A stretch of 64,000 nucleotides of DNA from SKHV01 sp963678565 (GTDB lineage: Bacteria > Bacteroidota > Bacteroidia > Bacteroidales > Prolixibacteraceae), in the NCBI GenBank assembly GCA_963678565.1, contig OY782875.1, positions 3,348,001-3,412,000 of the forward strand, written 5' to 3'. The first letter of the stretch is position 1; each line of letters starts with the position of its first letter. Of this stretch, positions 36,273-46,800 are shown piece by piece. A program made the translations under genes and the position numbers. The notes under the pieces are model-generated. The model saw nothing but the letters and a program-made list of their open reading frames with translations. It had not been told where the DNA came from and ran no database searches.

Positions 36273-39200
36273 CTAATTAAAAGAACCAATTGGAGGCATT
36301 ACATATAAAGTATGTTTAATTGTATCATCAACAAAATTGGTGTCGATACATTGAGAGTTGAAATTTACATTTTCAATAAAGAATTTTATTTCCTGTTCAT
36401 TCGAAGGCGAGTTTTCAACTTTAAACCTAAAATAGATATATTGATTATCAGATGCATGTATCATTGGTGTAGTGTTACTTGTGGCAGGAGTTGAATTATT
36501 ACCTTTTACTGATACCATGTTAATATTGCCTACTGCTCCTTGAATTGAATAATCGAACTCCCAATTGGTAGCTGAAGATGCACGTTCAACCCTTACATCA
36601 ATTATAGAGTATCCTGGCAAGTAGGAAGAATTGTCTGGATTAAACTCAGGATAATTTAAATCAGGGCAGTGTCCAGAAGAATAATCAGGTACACTAACTG
36701 TAGAATCTGAAGATTCTGTAATGTCTCTAACAAGAGCATTAAATTCAAGCAATGTAAAAGATATGGTGTCGGATGATAAAGTATTGCAACCACCAGTAAC
36801 TTCAACATGATATGTGTTGCCACTTATCGGGTTTTGTATAGTAATGCTTTTGGTTGCTGTACCACTAAATTGGGCATTATCTGCAAGTGCAGTGGTTTCA
36901 TTCTCATACCATTGATAAGTTAATCCTGTGTTTGTTGAAGTTTCAATACTAAATACTGCTGGATCATTTAAGCAGGTAACTATATCAACTGGGTTAGTTG
37001 TAATACTAAATGGATTAGGATCAATTGAATTTACAAAGTATTCAAATGATTTTGTACAGCCATTTAGGTAATTTACTACAAGGTAATAAGTTCCCGAATC
37101 TAAAGCATTGATGGACAATCCAGATCCGATTACAGTTGCACTGCCTTTTTTTGTCCATTCATACAAAAACGGTTCAAATGAATCCCAAGTTGCTCCATTA
37201 TATATAGTGCCAGTGTAGTTGCCTGTTTTATCATCTATTGAAGTTCCACTTCCTTCATCAAGCTTCCAAAACTGTTGTAAACCATCTTCATTTCCCGATA
37301 AATTTGAATACATACGTTGTTTTATCTCTCCTTCTGACAATGCACGATCCCATACTTCAACTTCTGATATGTTTCCTCTAAAATATTGATCATTACGATT
37401 TCCATTAAAGGTGGTGGCTTCAGAACCATCACCAATAATCCCATATCTTGTTAAATTCGAACCTAAATTTTCTCCATTATGCGGGTTCGATTTTGTTGCA
37501 TCAAGCACTCCATCAACATATATATATTTGTTGGTTCCGTCGTAAACGCCAGTAATATAGTGCCATTTACCATCTCTAACATTGATTGATCCATTCATAT
37601 CATCAACTCCAGAACTATTGTCAGAGTTGGTATCGAAACAAACAAAATCATTACTTCTCCCTTGATCACCCACACTTAAATTAAAATATTCTGAACGATC
37701 AAAATCTATAAGTGACCAACCACCTTCACCAGCTTCAACTTTAACCCATCCAGCAACAGTTAGTTCCGTAATAGCATCTACTCCCGAATAGAACGAATTC
37801 GTTGAAATGTAATCGTTTGTTCCATCGAAATAGATAGAAGAGATGTCATCATAATTTAAATCAAGGTTGATACTACCTATGTCTGAATTACAAGTATCAT
37901 CTATAATGTCAGCAACAAATGTAACATCGTTAATCGCTTCAATTACAACATCAATGGTGCTTATAAAACTACATGCCCCCGGTTCTTTAACAGCTAGAGT
38001 GTAGCTTCCTGAAGATAGGTTTTGAAAAAGTGGTGCTGCTTGGTAAGATGTTCCTCCATTAATACTGTATTCGTAAGTTGAATTACCTCCTGTTGCGGTT
38101 ATTGAAATAGTTGCATCGTTTGCACCAACGCAACTTATCGGAGTATAACTATAGTCACTTATATTCAACCCGCAATTAATAATAACGTCAAAATTACAAG
38201 TCGAAAAATTTCCTGATGCATCTGTTACAGTGTATTCTACTGTTGAAGTACCTAAGCTGAAATTGGTGGCACCAACTACCCCTGAGCCACTAGCGGTTGT
38301 TGCACCAGTTATGGTATAGGTAACAGTTGGAATACTGCAATCATCAGTATATTCAAGAGCTGGAGGAGTAATTGGATTATCGTATGTAAATGCATTAATG
38401 TTTGAAGGGCAATTAATAATTGGTTCTGAATTGTCAGTTACAGTAACTGTTAAATTGCAAGTTGATTCATTGCCATTACAGTCAGATGCTGTAAAAGTAA
38501 CAACTGTATTTCCTAATGGATAATTATCACTAGCATCAGCATTTCCATTAAAATTATTAGTTAGAGAATATGCCCCCGAATTGTCATTAACTGTTGGTAG
38601 TGGCACAGCAACGTAAGTTTCACAACTTAAATTAGCGATTTCTTCGGTACCAATATTAACAGAAATTGTATTTGATTCGTATGATGCTACTGCTATATAG
38701 TCAAAGAAATACTCCTCTCCACCATGTATTATAAATCTATCGAATGAATTATAATTTGCATCTGTATTGGTTTCACTATGAATAAAGGTTCCATTATCTT
38801 GATAAATTGATGCAATGATTTCACTTGAGGTACAATCTTTAGTTAATTCAGTTCTGTACCAAGCATCCATAGGTTGCGAAATTGATGATGTTTTGCTATT
38901 GGAACCTGTACCGTTATTTCTGAGTTCCCAACCAAAATTACCTGTTGATGTAGTATGAGCACTACGAGTGATGGAATAACCATCGAATGAACCATTTTCA
39001 AGCCCATATCTATTTGAACCACATGAACCATTTGAATACGAACTATTACGTTGTTCTCTGGTTAAAAGTCTGAAGTTTGTTACAGTAGTACCTAGTGAAA
39101 TCCAACCACCAGCTGGATCACAGTTATCTATTTTCTTTATTGTTGTTATTCCTGAAAAGGATGTGTTATCAAAATCAACATCTCCTGAACTATAGGTATT

Positions 39201-41759
39201 CCATCCTGCAATACTTGGAATATCCGTAAAAAACACAAAAGTATTCTGTCCGTTTGAGGCACTACTTGCCAGAGGATTACCGTAGCGAAGGTATATTGTG
39301 GTAGCCGTATTTGCTTCTAATAAAGGTATCCTTACCCAAACACGTGCTGTTGTTCCAACAATTGGTTCAATCCAGAAGTTTAAATTCGTTTCATTGTCGC
39401 TTGCCTTTATGCGAATATCACTCCAGTCGGCCTTCATGTTTGATTCATAGTCTATTTCGAGCATTACTTGATAATCGGAAAGAGCAGCTCCAGTATTATT
39501 TATTGTTATTTCTTTTTGATATAACCAGCCACTGTCATTTGTGATTTGTTCAGCTATATCTGATGCACAGCTTATTGTCGGTTGTACTAAATCAAGGTTT
39601 AAATTAATTGGATCACTTGTATTAACTGGATCAGAGCTTGCAATTCGAATCTTATAACCGCTTTCAATACTCGTTGTTAAAGGTATAGTGCAATTGATTG
39701 TTCCATTCGTTGTTTGAGTTAATGTCCCAATGATATCAGGAGCACTAAAATCACCATTATTATCGGATAGTTGAACTGAAAATATATTGCCTGAATTGAA
39801 TGCATCGGTAGTAGTATAAGGTACATCAATGGCACCACCTTTACAAAATGGGCCTGGATCAATTGCGTTGCTGATTTCTACATTTGCACAAACATCGTTT
39901 ATTGTACTACCACTCACAGTAAATGTGCCAGCAGCAATAGTAGGTGCATCGCCACAGTTTCGATCAAAAGTATTGGTAATCTCTAATGTTCCATCTCCGG
40001 TTTTTGTGAAACTATTAACCGATTGCTTAAAATAGGGGATTTGTATTGTATTAGAGGAGATATCTACAGATGAGGATGAACCTGTTAATGAAAAATATCC
40101 GGTTTTTGTTCCACCAATACTGCCATATCCATCATTAATGATTAAGTTACCGTCTAAGTTAACTTTTCCATTATCCCAGTCAAATCCTGCTCCGTTATCC
40201 AAGTTTATTGTAAGATTTCCACTAATGTTTAATTCTCCACTATCAATATCAATTTTACCACTATTTGAAGTTGCGATTTCGGCATTATTTAATACATTCA
40301 GAATATTCCCATTGAGGTTTAAGGTATAACCCTGGCCTACATAAATGTTATTACATTCGTATCCCGATGAGTTAATATTTACAATAGTTCCATAATTACA
40401 AGACAAATATACATTATCGATTATTGTAGGAATAGCAGATGCAAAACTTCCTCCACAAGTACCAACTCTCCAGTTATTTTCATCACCCCAGTCGGTACTG
40501 CTGTTATTGCTAACAAAATACAGATTTCGAGATGAAATTATGAAACTTCCTTGCACACTATAGGAAGTACCAGCATTATTTGTTGCAAATGCTTTATAGT
40601 AATAGTTTGTATTAGTGCTAAGTCCTGTAACATTGATTGTAAACGGTCCCGTTGAAAAAGTCCCTGTTTCAGAAACCTTTGTGCCGGTTCCATCAGCAAA
40701 ACCGTTGGTAGTACTGTAGAAAATACCTCGCTCAGTAATGCTATTTGAAGTACAGCCTTCAATGGTTACATCCCCACCAAGCTCGGCACTGGTTAATGAG
40801 GTCATCGATGAAATTGGTGATTCTATCGTAGGCTGTACACTATTGTTACCACTACCTGTAGCTGCAATGTTAATGCTTGAAGCACCACCACCACTTACCA
40901 CTATATTTCCATCGTATGAGATAGTTGCTGTAGGGGAGAATTTTACATAAATATCTTGTTCGTAATTACCTCCACCATGATTAATTGATAATGAGCTTGT
41001 GTAGGTGCCATTTTCGCTTGTTGAATAGGAAAAACCTGATAATGAACTGATAGTAATATTCGCTGTGGTTAAGGCAAGTGCTTCAATGGTAAAATATTCG
41101 GCTTCACTAGTTGAGTTTATACAAATATCGCCAAAATCATTAAGAGTAGTAGCAGATAATTCTGGGCTACATGGTGTTGCATTAATTGCTGATCCAGTTA
41201 CATTTATTCCTGATGGTACTGAGGATGTGTAACAATTATGGTCGTAGCTATTGGCAACGGTTAAGGTACTTGTATTATCGAAAGAAAAAGTAGCAGCTCC
41301 CACCTTTAAATTTGAAATAGTCATATCGGTTCGAAATTGAGAAACAGAACCAATAATATGTATATATCCGCTTGTTTGAGTAATTGTAGCAGAAGTACTC
41401 CAATCAACAGTCCAATCGTTATTTACAGTTAATTCAAAAGCTCCTTGAGCAATGATGCTTGAGTTTCCATAACCATTAAAAATGAGGTTATTACATTCTG
41501 TATCTTCAGTGAGAGTGATCATGGCTATATTTCCATTATTTCCAATATAAACATCATCACCAGCTTGAGGATAGGTACCACTGTTTACAGTTGCTTGCCA
41601 TCCGCTTGATGTTGTCCACGTATTGGGGTTATTCCATGCACCGCTTTGTCGTTGGTAGTAATCTGTTGCAAATGAATTTATTGAATACAAAGTTGTAAAC
41701 AAAATTATTGAAATTATCAATAACCATCTTTTGAATTCAATTTTATTTAATATTTGCAT
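36273..41759 (-). CDS. giant secreted multidomain protein with shared C-terminal domain (1828 aa)
   Basis: A signal peptide (WLLIISIILFTTLYSINSFA) is followed by repeated beta-rich segments that look like a parabolic G8/beta-helix start (NWTVDWST, PNTWTTSSG). A DUF2341 domain lies at about 730-850 (YQKEITINNTGAALSDYQVM), HYR-like domains at about 1050-1190, a LamG/concanavalin-like lectin domain at about 1280-1470 (AGWVKVEAGEGGWSLIDF, GKWHYITGVYDG), and a PKD/Ig-like region. The last 154 residues (from about 1675, ALVRDITESSDSTVSVPDY) are the shared C-terminal domain ending YVMPPIGSFN. This domain is nearly the same as that of the protein at 51607. It probably binds polysaccharide on or outside the cell; that follows from LamG and DUF2341 and is inference. 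Confidence 0.88.
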   Translation of the reverse strand: MQILNKIEFKRWLLIISIILFTTLYSINSFATDYYQRQSGAWNNPNTWTTSSGWQATVNSGTYPQAGDDVYIGNNGNIAMITLTEDTECNNLIFNGYGNSSIIAQGAFELTVNNDWTVDWSTSATITQTSGYIHIIGSVSQFRTDMTISNLKVGAATFSFDNTSTLTVANSYDHNCYTSSVPSGINVTGSAINATPCSPELSATTLNDFGDICINSTSEAEYFTIEALALTTANITISSLSGFSYSTSENGTYTSSLSINHGGGNYEQDIYVKFSPTATISYDGNIVVSGGGASSINIAATGSGNNSVQPTIESPISSMTSLTSAELGGDVTIEGCTSNSITERGIFYSTTNGFADGTGTKVSETGTFSTGPFTINVTGLSTNTNYYYKAFATNNAGTSYSVQGSFIISSRNLYFVSNNSSTDWGDENNWRVGTCGGSFASAIPTIIDNVYLSCNYGTIVNINSSGYECNNIYVGQGYTLNLNGNILNVLNNAEIATSNSGKIDIDSGELNISGNLTINLDNGAGFDWDNGKVNLDGNLIINDGYGSIGGTKTGYFSLTGSSSSVDISSNTIQIPYFKQSVNSFTKTGDGTLEITNTFDRNCGDAPTIAAGTFTVSGSTINDVCANVEISNAIDPGPFCKGGAIDVPYTTTDAFNSGNIFSVQLSDNNGDFSAPDIIGTLTQTTNGTINCTIPLTTSIESGYKIRIASSDPVNTSDPINLNLDLVQPTISCASDIAEQITNDSGWLYQKEITINNTGAALSDYQVMLEIDYESNMKADWSDIRIKASDNETNLNFWIEPIVGTTARVWVRIPLLEANTATTIYLRYGNPLASSASNGQNTFVFFTDIPSIAGWNTYSSGDVDFDNTSFSGITTIKKIDNCDPAGGWISLGTTVTNFRLLTREQRNSSYSNGSCGSNRYGLENGSFDGYSITRSAHTTSTGNFGWELRNNGTGSNSKTSSISQPMDAWYRTELTKDCTSSEIIASIYQDNGTFIHSETNTDANYNSFDRFIIHGGEEYFFDYIAVASYESNTISVNIGTEEIANLSCETYVAVPLPTVNDNSGAYSLTNNFNGNADASDNYPLGNTVVTFTASDCNGNESTCNLTVTVTDNSEPIINCPSNINAFTYDNPITPPALEYTDDCSIPTVTYTITGATTASGSGVVGATNFSLGTSTVEYTVTDASGNFSTCNFDVIINCGLNISDYSYTPISCVGANDATISITATGGNSTYEYSINGGTSYQAAPLFQNLSSGSYTLAVKEPGACSFISTIDVVIEAINDVTFVADIIDDTCNSDIGSINLDLNYDDISSIYFDGTNDYISTNSFYSGVDAITELTVAGWVKVEAGEGGWSLIDFDRSEYFNLSVGDQGRSNDFVCFDTNSDNSSGVDDMNGSINVRDGKWHYITGVYDGTNKYIYVDGVLDATKSNPHNGENLGSNLTRYGIIGDGSEATTFNGNRNDQYFRGNISEVEVWDRALSEGEIKQRMYSNLSGNEDGLQQFWKLDEGSGTSIDDKTGNYTGTIYNGATWDSFEPFLYEWTKKGSATVIGSGLSINALDSGTYYLVVNYLNGCTKSFEYFVNSIDPNPFSITTNPVDIVTCLNDPAVFSIETSTNTGLTYQWYENETTALADNAQFSGTATKSITIQNPISGNTYHVEVTGGCNTLSSDTISFTLLEFNALVRDITESSDSTVSVPDYSSGHCPDLNYPEFNPDNSSYLPGYSIIDVRVERASSATNWEFDYSIQGAVGNINMVSVKGNNSTPATSNTTPMIHASDNQYIYFRFKVENSPSNEQEIKFFIENVNFNSQCIDTNFVDDTIKHTLYVMPPIGSFN

Positions 41760-42124
41760 TAAACTAATTACAACTCCCTTATAACTCCTACATACTGTAT
41801 GTTTCGTGGAGCCTATTTACCGCACTAAAGTAATTTTTTAAGTAATTATTACGCAATTTTTTTTATGAACGCTAAAGATGTTTACATGAAAGTTTAATTA
41901 ATGTTAACCTGAGATATATAAAGTTGTGAATAATGATAATGGCAACTTGATTTTTTATAAAAAGGTTTTGTTTGTTATGTAATAAAATGCTATCGTATTG
42001 TGTGGTGCTTTTTATAATCCCATGTTAAAAACAACACAGTTTTTTAACATAACATGGGTTCGATTTAAGCCACAAATAATCGTATTGAAGATGACTTGCT
42101 TGATTCGAATCAAACTCCCCTACT

Positions 42125-42195
42125 AACTCGCGTTTGCAACAAGGGGGCTCGAATTTTGGATGCAGGTATTTTCCACTCGTTGCAAACGAGTGACA
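42125..42195. repeat. two REP-like palindromic elements
   Basis: The first, at about 42125-42151, has CTCG-CGTTTGCAAC and an AAGGGGGCTCG end. The second, at 42172-42195, is a perfect hairpin CACTCGTT-GCA-AACGAGTG followed by ACAG. Both match the elements at 36174-36265. Confidence 0.75.
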
Positions 42196-42492
42196 GGTCA
42201 AAGATTTAAATGATTATGACAAATTTGGAATTAACTTATAAAACTCATTAAACAGTTATTCCTCCCACTTTGTAATTCTTTAATTAGTGTAAAGGCTACC
42301 GCATGTACTTAAACACCATTACACACTTAATTCTTTAAATTCATTGTCAAGCACTTAAGCGAATCATCATTCGTAGTATAGAATACTTATAACTAAGAGC
42401 TTTGAAAATTAACTTCGGAGATTCTTACAAATTTACGTTCGCTTTAACACAATAAATAAAGTAACGGATGAAACAAAATGAATATTGCCAAT

Positions 42493-42667
42493 GTACTGAG
42501 TACAAAAGCACAAAACTTGAGACTTAATGATTTCTACCCAGTACAAAAGGAGAAAACCAAAGGTTTGATCGTTTGTACTGGGTACAAAATGAAAAAACCG
42601 ATGGTTTCTATGAATGTACTGAGTACAAAAACAAAAAACTTGCATTTTGAAGCTTTGTATTCAGTAC
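42493..42667. repeat. tandem array of palindromes with exact 41-bp period
   Basis: Five copies of an 11-base unit start at 42493, 42534, 42575, 42616 and 42657, exactly 41 bp apart: GTACTGAGTAC, CTACCCAGTAC, GTACTGGGTAC, GTACTGAGTAC and GTATTCAGTAC. The first four are followed by AAAA. The spacers are similar too: about 18 bases after each start lies AAAACTT or AAAACC, and in copies 2 and 3 GGTTT pairs with AAACC. Neighbouring copies can pair: TACCCAGTACAAA (42535-42547) with TTTGTACTGGGTA (42573-42585), and copy 4 with copy 5 over 15 bp with one G-U pair. The period is not a multiple of three, so it is noncoding. Confidence 0.85.
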
Positions 42668-42844
42668 ACACCAATTATAATAACGTCTTTTCACATATTT
42701 AACAACATTTTACTTGACTTTTATAAAACATACACATTATATTGTATTTCTATACGTTTTCAATAAGTCAAAATACACTATTTCAGAACAATAAATACAC
42801 TAACGAATCAGTTAGTTTTTATATAATAACTAAATTCAAAACTT

Positions 42845-43558
42845 ATGATCTCAAAAATCAAATCAACAAGTCGAATTACCGAGGTAACCGACGTAGCCAA
42901 ACAATCAATCAACGCTTATGAAGCAAGTAGTTTAAACACCGATGTGCATTTAAGTACCATTTTCGAAAACATTGCGGAAATTATGCAGCGCTTAACATCG
43001 CTAATTAACAGAGGCAAATTCCTAAGTACAACAGATGAATACGATGTAAATCGAGATGAAAATTTGCGCTCATTTAATAGTTTACTCTCCGGATATTTAT
43101 CGTATCCCGATGCTGCAGTTCAAGCAGCCGCTGAAACAGTAAACAATGTATATAAACGTTACGGATTGCAAATCGCTAAAGAAAGTTATTCGCGTGAATC
43201 GACCTTATTGAATGCACTCTTAGAAGATTTGGCTACACCCGAAATAACGGAGGCATTGACCGTGCTCCCAGGATGCGATACCCTTCTTAACAAACTACAA
43301 GAAGCACAAACTGCTTTTGAAGCAATTCGTCTAAACTACGAACAAGAAATGGTTGAAGAAGCGCAAGAAAGTAGTCCAACCGAATTAAAATGGGAATTAC
43401 TAAAGGTGTTCAATGAAAAATTGGTTGTATATTTACGAGCAATGTATACCGTTGACAAAGCCACCTACGGAACTTTAACCGAAACTATCGATATTATTGT
43501 TGATGGGAACAATGAAGTGGTGATGAAGCGTGTTAAAAAAGACGAAACTACTGTGTAA
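42845..43558 (+). CDS. DUF6261-like hypothetical protein
   Basis: The 237-aa soluble protein is almost wholly helical, with no signal peptide and no catalytic motif. The beginning MISKIKSTSRITEVTDVAKQ and the helical heptads with DEYDVNRDENLRSFNSLLSGYL resemble the DUF6261 family of Bacteroidota as I recall it; that assignment is tentative. It is the only plus-strand gene between 29.4 and 54 kb, lying between the 1828- and 2495-aa surface proteins. A 41-bp palindrome array ends about 180 bases upstream and a terminator follows. The association with repeats suggests it may be part of a mobile or repeat-linked unit; function is unknown. Confidence 0.65.
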   Translation: MISKIKSTSRITEVTDVAKQSINAYEASSLNTDVHLSTIFENIAEIMQRLTSLINRGKFLSTTDEYDVNRDENLRSFNSLLSGYLSYPDAAVQAAAETVNNVYKRYGLQIAKESYSRESTLLNALLEDLATPEITEALTVLPGCDTLLNKLQEAQTAFEAIRLNYEQEMVEEAQESSPTELKWELLKVFNEKLVVYLRAMYTVDKATYGTLTETIDIIVDGNNEVVMKRVKKDETTV

Positions 43559-43604
43559 TACAACTAAGTATGGGGTTATAATTAGTTGCAAAGGGGATAA
43601 TAAA

Positions 43605-43634
43605 GGCACAAGTTTAGGCTTGTGTCTTTTTTTT
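43605..43634 (+). terminator. intrinsic terminator of the DUF6261-like gene
   Basis: GGCACAAG (43605-43612) pairs with CTTGTGTC (43619-43626; one G-U) around a 6-base loop and is followed by eight T. Confidence 0.88.
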
Positions 43635-43693
43635 GCCAAACATAACACGAGATCGCAACAAGTGTCCACTACAAGACAACAAAAACATTAGCA

Positions 43694-43708
43694 CGAGTTA
43701 TAAACTCG
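43694..43708. repeat. REP-like short palindrome
   Basis: CGAGTT-ATA-AACTCG is a perfect 6-bp hairpin with a 3-base loop. It resembles the inside-out form of the CTCGTT/AACGAG elements nearby. It lies just before the end of the 2495-aa gene. Confidence 0.55.
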
Positions 43709-43802
43709 GACTATAGGAGGGAAAATATCGGTGTAATTACGCCAACCGCATGTAAACTGCGTTAAACTTGCTGTAGTATGAGGAAATTTTAGATAAATGT
43801 TC

Positions 43803-46800
43803 CTAAAAATCTCCAAAAACACCAACAGGTGGCAATTCTTCTATTCTATAAGTTGCATTATTATCTAAACTACTATTTCCTTCAGTTTCAACATTGCAAA
43901 CACCATCATTAATAGAACTAATAGAAAAAGTTATTACTTGTTCGCTCCCAGGAGTGTTAAGAATATCAAAAACTAAATCAACAAAGGTATTATCCTTTGC
44001 ATCAACTGTTCCATTATCGACAGTACCTGTATAGGTAGGTGTTGCTCCTCCTGATCCATTAATCAAAAGTGTTCCTACATAAGAAGCAGTATCAGGCCCT
44101 TCAACATTTCCGGCACATGTAAAATCAAATGTCCAGTTATCATTATTCGATAATTCACGCGAAACCCTAAAAACAACCTGCGATGCGCCTGAATTATAAT
44201 TTTCATTTTCAGGGTTAAAAGCAGGTGTGCTATAATCAATTAGATTTGCACAACCACTACCATCGGAACTCACCGCCAAATTTAAACGGTTAATTGTGAT
44301 GTTAAATTCTTCTTCATCGCTACAGCTACCATTTGCATCATAGATATACATTGTGGTGGTAGTTTCAATTTCATCTCCCGATTCATATTGTGTTCCGGTA
44401 CCATTCATTCCATCAAAATAAGCTTGATTTCCGGTTAAATCAGTACCAAGTATTGGTGGTAATTCGTAGTCACCACAAGAGGTAACATCGGCCATTTCTG
44501 AAATTTGCGGCGTTGCCAGAATTGTTATTTTCTGTTCACATGTAGCTTCGTTTCCAGCATTATCGTAAATCGAGTAGGTTCTCGTTAAAATATCGCCAAC
44601 TGTACTTGAAGATTTCAATGAAAAACAGCCTGTTGCCAAACCTGACTGATTATCAGACGCTGTACCTCCGGCTGCAATAAATTCTGCAAGATTTGTATAC
44701 TCGGAAGGAATACTATTTGAGCATAATGTAATATCGGCAGGACAACTAATTTGTGGTTCCGTATTATCTTCGTCATTACAATTACGTCCCAGCACTGTAA
44801 AATTGACAAAACTATTTTCACCTACTGAATTGTTACTGCCTGAATCGCCTGATGTAGAACCATAGCTCAAACTAGTATTAGTTAAGCCTGATTCTCCGCC
44901 AGAAACCTCAACTAATGGTGAACCAGATATAGACAAATACACTGCACCTCCACTTCCGCCACCACCAGGGCCATGTGAACTACCATCGAGCTCTGCATCA
45001 GAACCGCGCCCACCATTCGCCTCGATGGTTAAATTGGCTGAATTGACATCTGCACTCAATACAATAGATCCACCGGCTCCACCACCGCCACCGGCATCAT
45101 TACCGTTATTGCCAACACCTGGATACCCGATATTACCATTTGCAGAAACAGTCCCCACTCCATCAAAAGATTCGGCATGAATTATAATAATTCCACCACC
45201 ATTTCCACCATAAGGAATAAAACCGTTATTTGAAGAACCACCACCTCCGCCACCACCCATATAAACTTGGGCTACTGATCCGTTTAGTGCATAACCACCT
45301 CTACCACCAAGATCTTCGACATAATTATTACTATTCCATGCATTACCCCCGATTCCACCAGCAGAAATATTAGAACCACCTCCACCTCCAGAATTTTCAT
45401 CGTTATTAGAAACATCAGCATCATTTGCACCACCACCGGCATTAGCGGCTGCACCTCGTCCTTTTCCATTTCCACCCGGATAGTCTGTTCCAGTTGCTAC
45501 CACCGAAGTACCATTGTAAACATAGGCAGGAGTACCTGCAATTCCTTCACCTTTATAACCATGCCCTATGTTACTACTTGAAAAATAATAATCGGTATTA
45601 GTTCCAGCACCTGATCCACCTTCAGAAACAGAAGAACCACCTCTAAAACCAGCACCATTAGCAGAAATTGTATGACCATTAAAATCAAGTTCTTCTGCTA
45701 CATCCATAAACAAAACGCCACCTGTTTGTCCATCCCATGGAGTTACATCAATATCAGCAATCAAGGTTACATTTTCATATTGAGGAACTTTTACAATCTG
45801 ATAACTATGTTGTGTTGCAGAAGGAGTCGCAGATGTGTTAGCATAGTTATATGTTATCGGTGTATCATCATTCAATAAAACAATTGTTCCACTACTTTGA
45901 ATTTCTTTTACAATAACATACTCATATTGACCAGCAGTAATTGAAGATGGTGTTCCATATGAAGAGTTATTGCTTAGATTAATATCGGCTCCTTGCATTT
46001 GCATAATAACCAACAAATCACCTGCACTCAGTTGGTTTCCAAATGATGATTCTACCGAAATTTGAGTTGCACCTGATGAAAGTGTTGCAGCAACCGGAGC
46101 TCCAAATTCATTTGGACTTGCTGAAAGAGATACACTGCCATCAATACCTTTATTGGCACATCGCTCATTGTATTCTGATCCAACAGTGAGGTAGAATGTT
46201 TTACTACCACAATTATCAGTTACTGTTACAGAATAGTTTCCTGCTGACAATCCATCAATTGAGGATGTTGTTGCACCTGTTGACCATAAATAACTAACTG
46301 TTCCATTAGCAGAAAGCACTTCTATCGATGCCGTTCCATCAACACCTGCACATGGAAAACCAGCTGGCGTAGTTGAGGTATTGGCAATTATATCGGCAAC
46401 TGAAACCGAAATGGAATAATCCTGTGTACAGCCCACATTGTTGTATGCTGTTAATGTTGCATAATAAGTTCCGGGAGATGCACCAGAAGGCACTGATAGT
46501 ATAATTGGACTTGCAGAAAATGCTGTTAACCCCACATCGCTAAATCCTTCAGCTTCTGCTGCAGAATTAAAGTCAATGCTATAATTTGCAACGTTACTAG
46601 ATGAATAGGTTAAACTTGCATTTGTTGTACCGCCACAAACTGCTGGAAAATTACTAAAACTAAATTCAGGCACTGATTCATTTTCGACTGTCAATGTTGC
46701 TTCTTCTGAAGTTAAAGAACCGCAAGCATAATCAGGTGTGGTAACCAAAACTCTATAGCGATATCCATCATATGAATCATTCACTGATCCAATTTGTAAA

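Larger units (their letters stand above)
41760..42844. other. 1085-base intergenic region with REP-like and 41-bp repeats
   Basis: This gap separates the 1828-aa gene (-) from the DUF6261-like gene (+). It holds two REP-like palindromes (42125-42195) and a 41-bp-period array (42493-42667). Short open frames over the array on both strands are by-products of the repeats. A region near 42211-42270 resembles 36001-36035 (GGAATTAACTTATAAA and CTCATTAAAC followed by TTATTCCTCCCACTTT), so part of this gap is a duplicate of the gap before the 1828-aa gene. Confidence 0.75.

Noticed and set aside
42493..42667. CRISPR array
   Set aside because: The repeated core is only 11-16 bases, the spacers are similar to each other, alternate units are inverted, and there are no cas genes in the window.
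42433..42702. Overlapping open frames on both strands across the 41-bp array
   Set aside because: They arise from the palindromic repeats (stop-free in several frames), have no start context and no resemblance to proteins. The period is not a multiple of three.
45284..45475. Open frames inside the glycine-rich part of the 2495-aa gene
   Set aside because: Shadow frames of a low-complexity coding region; no signals and no similarity to proteins.
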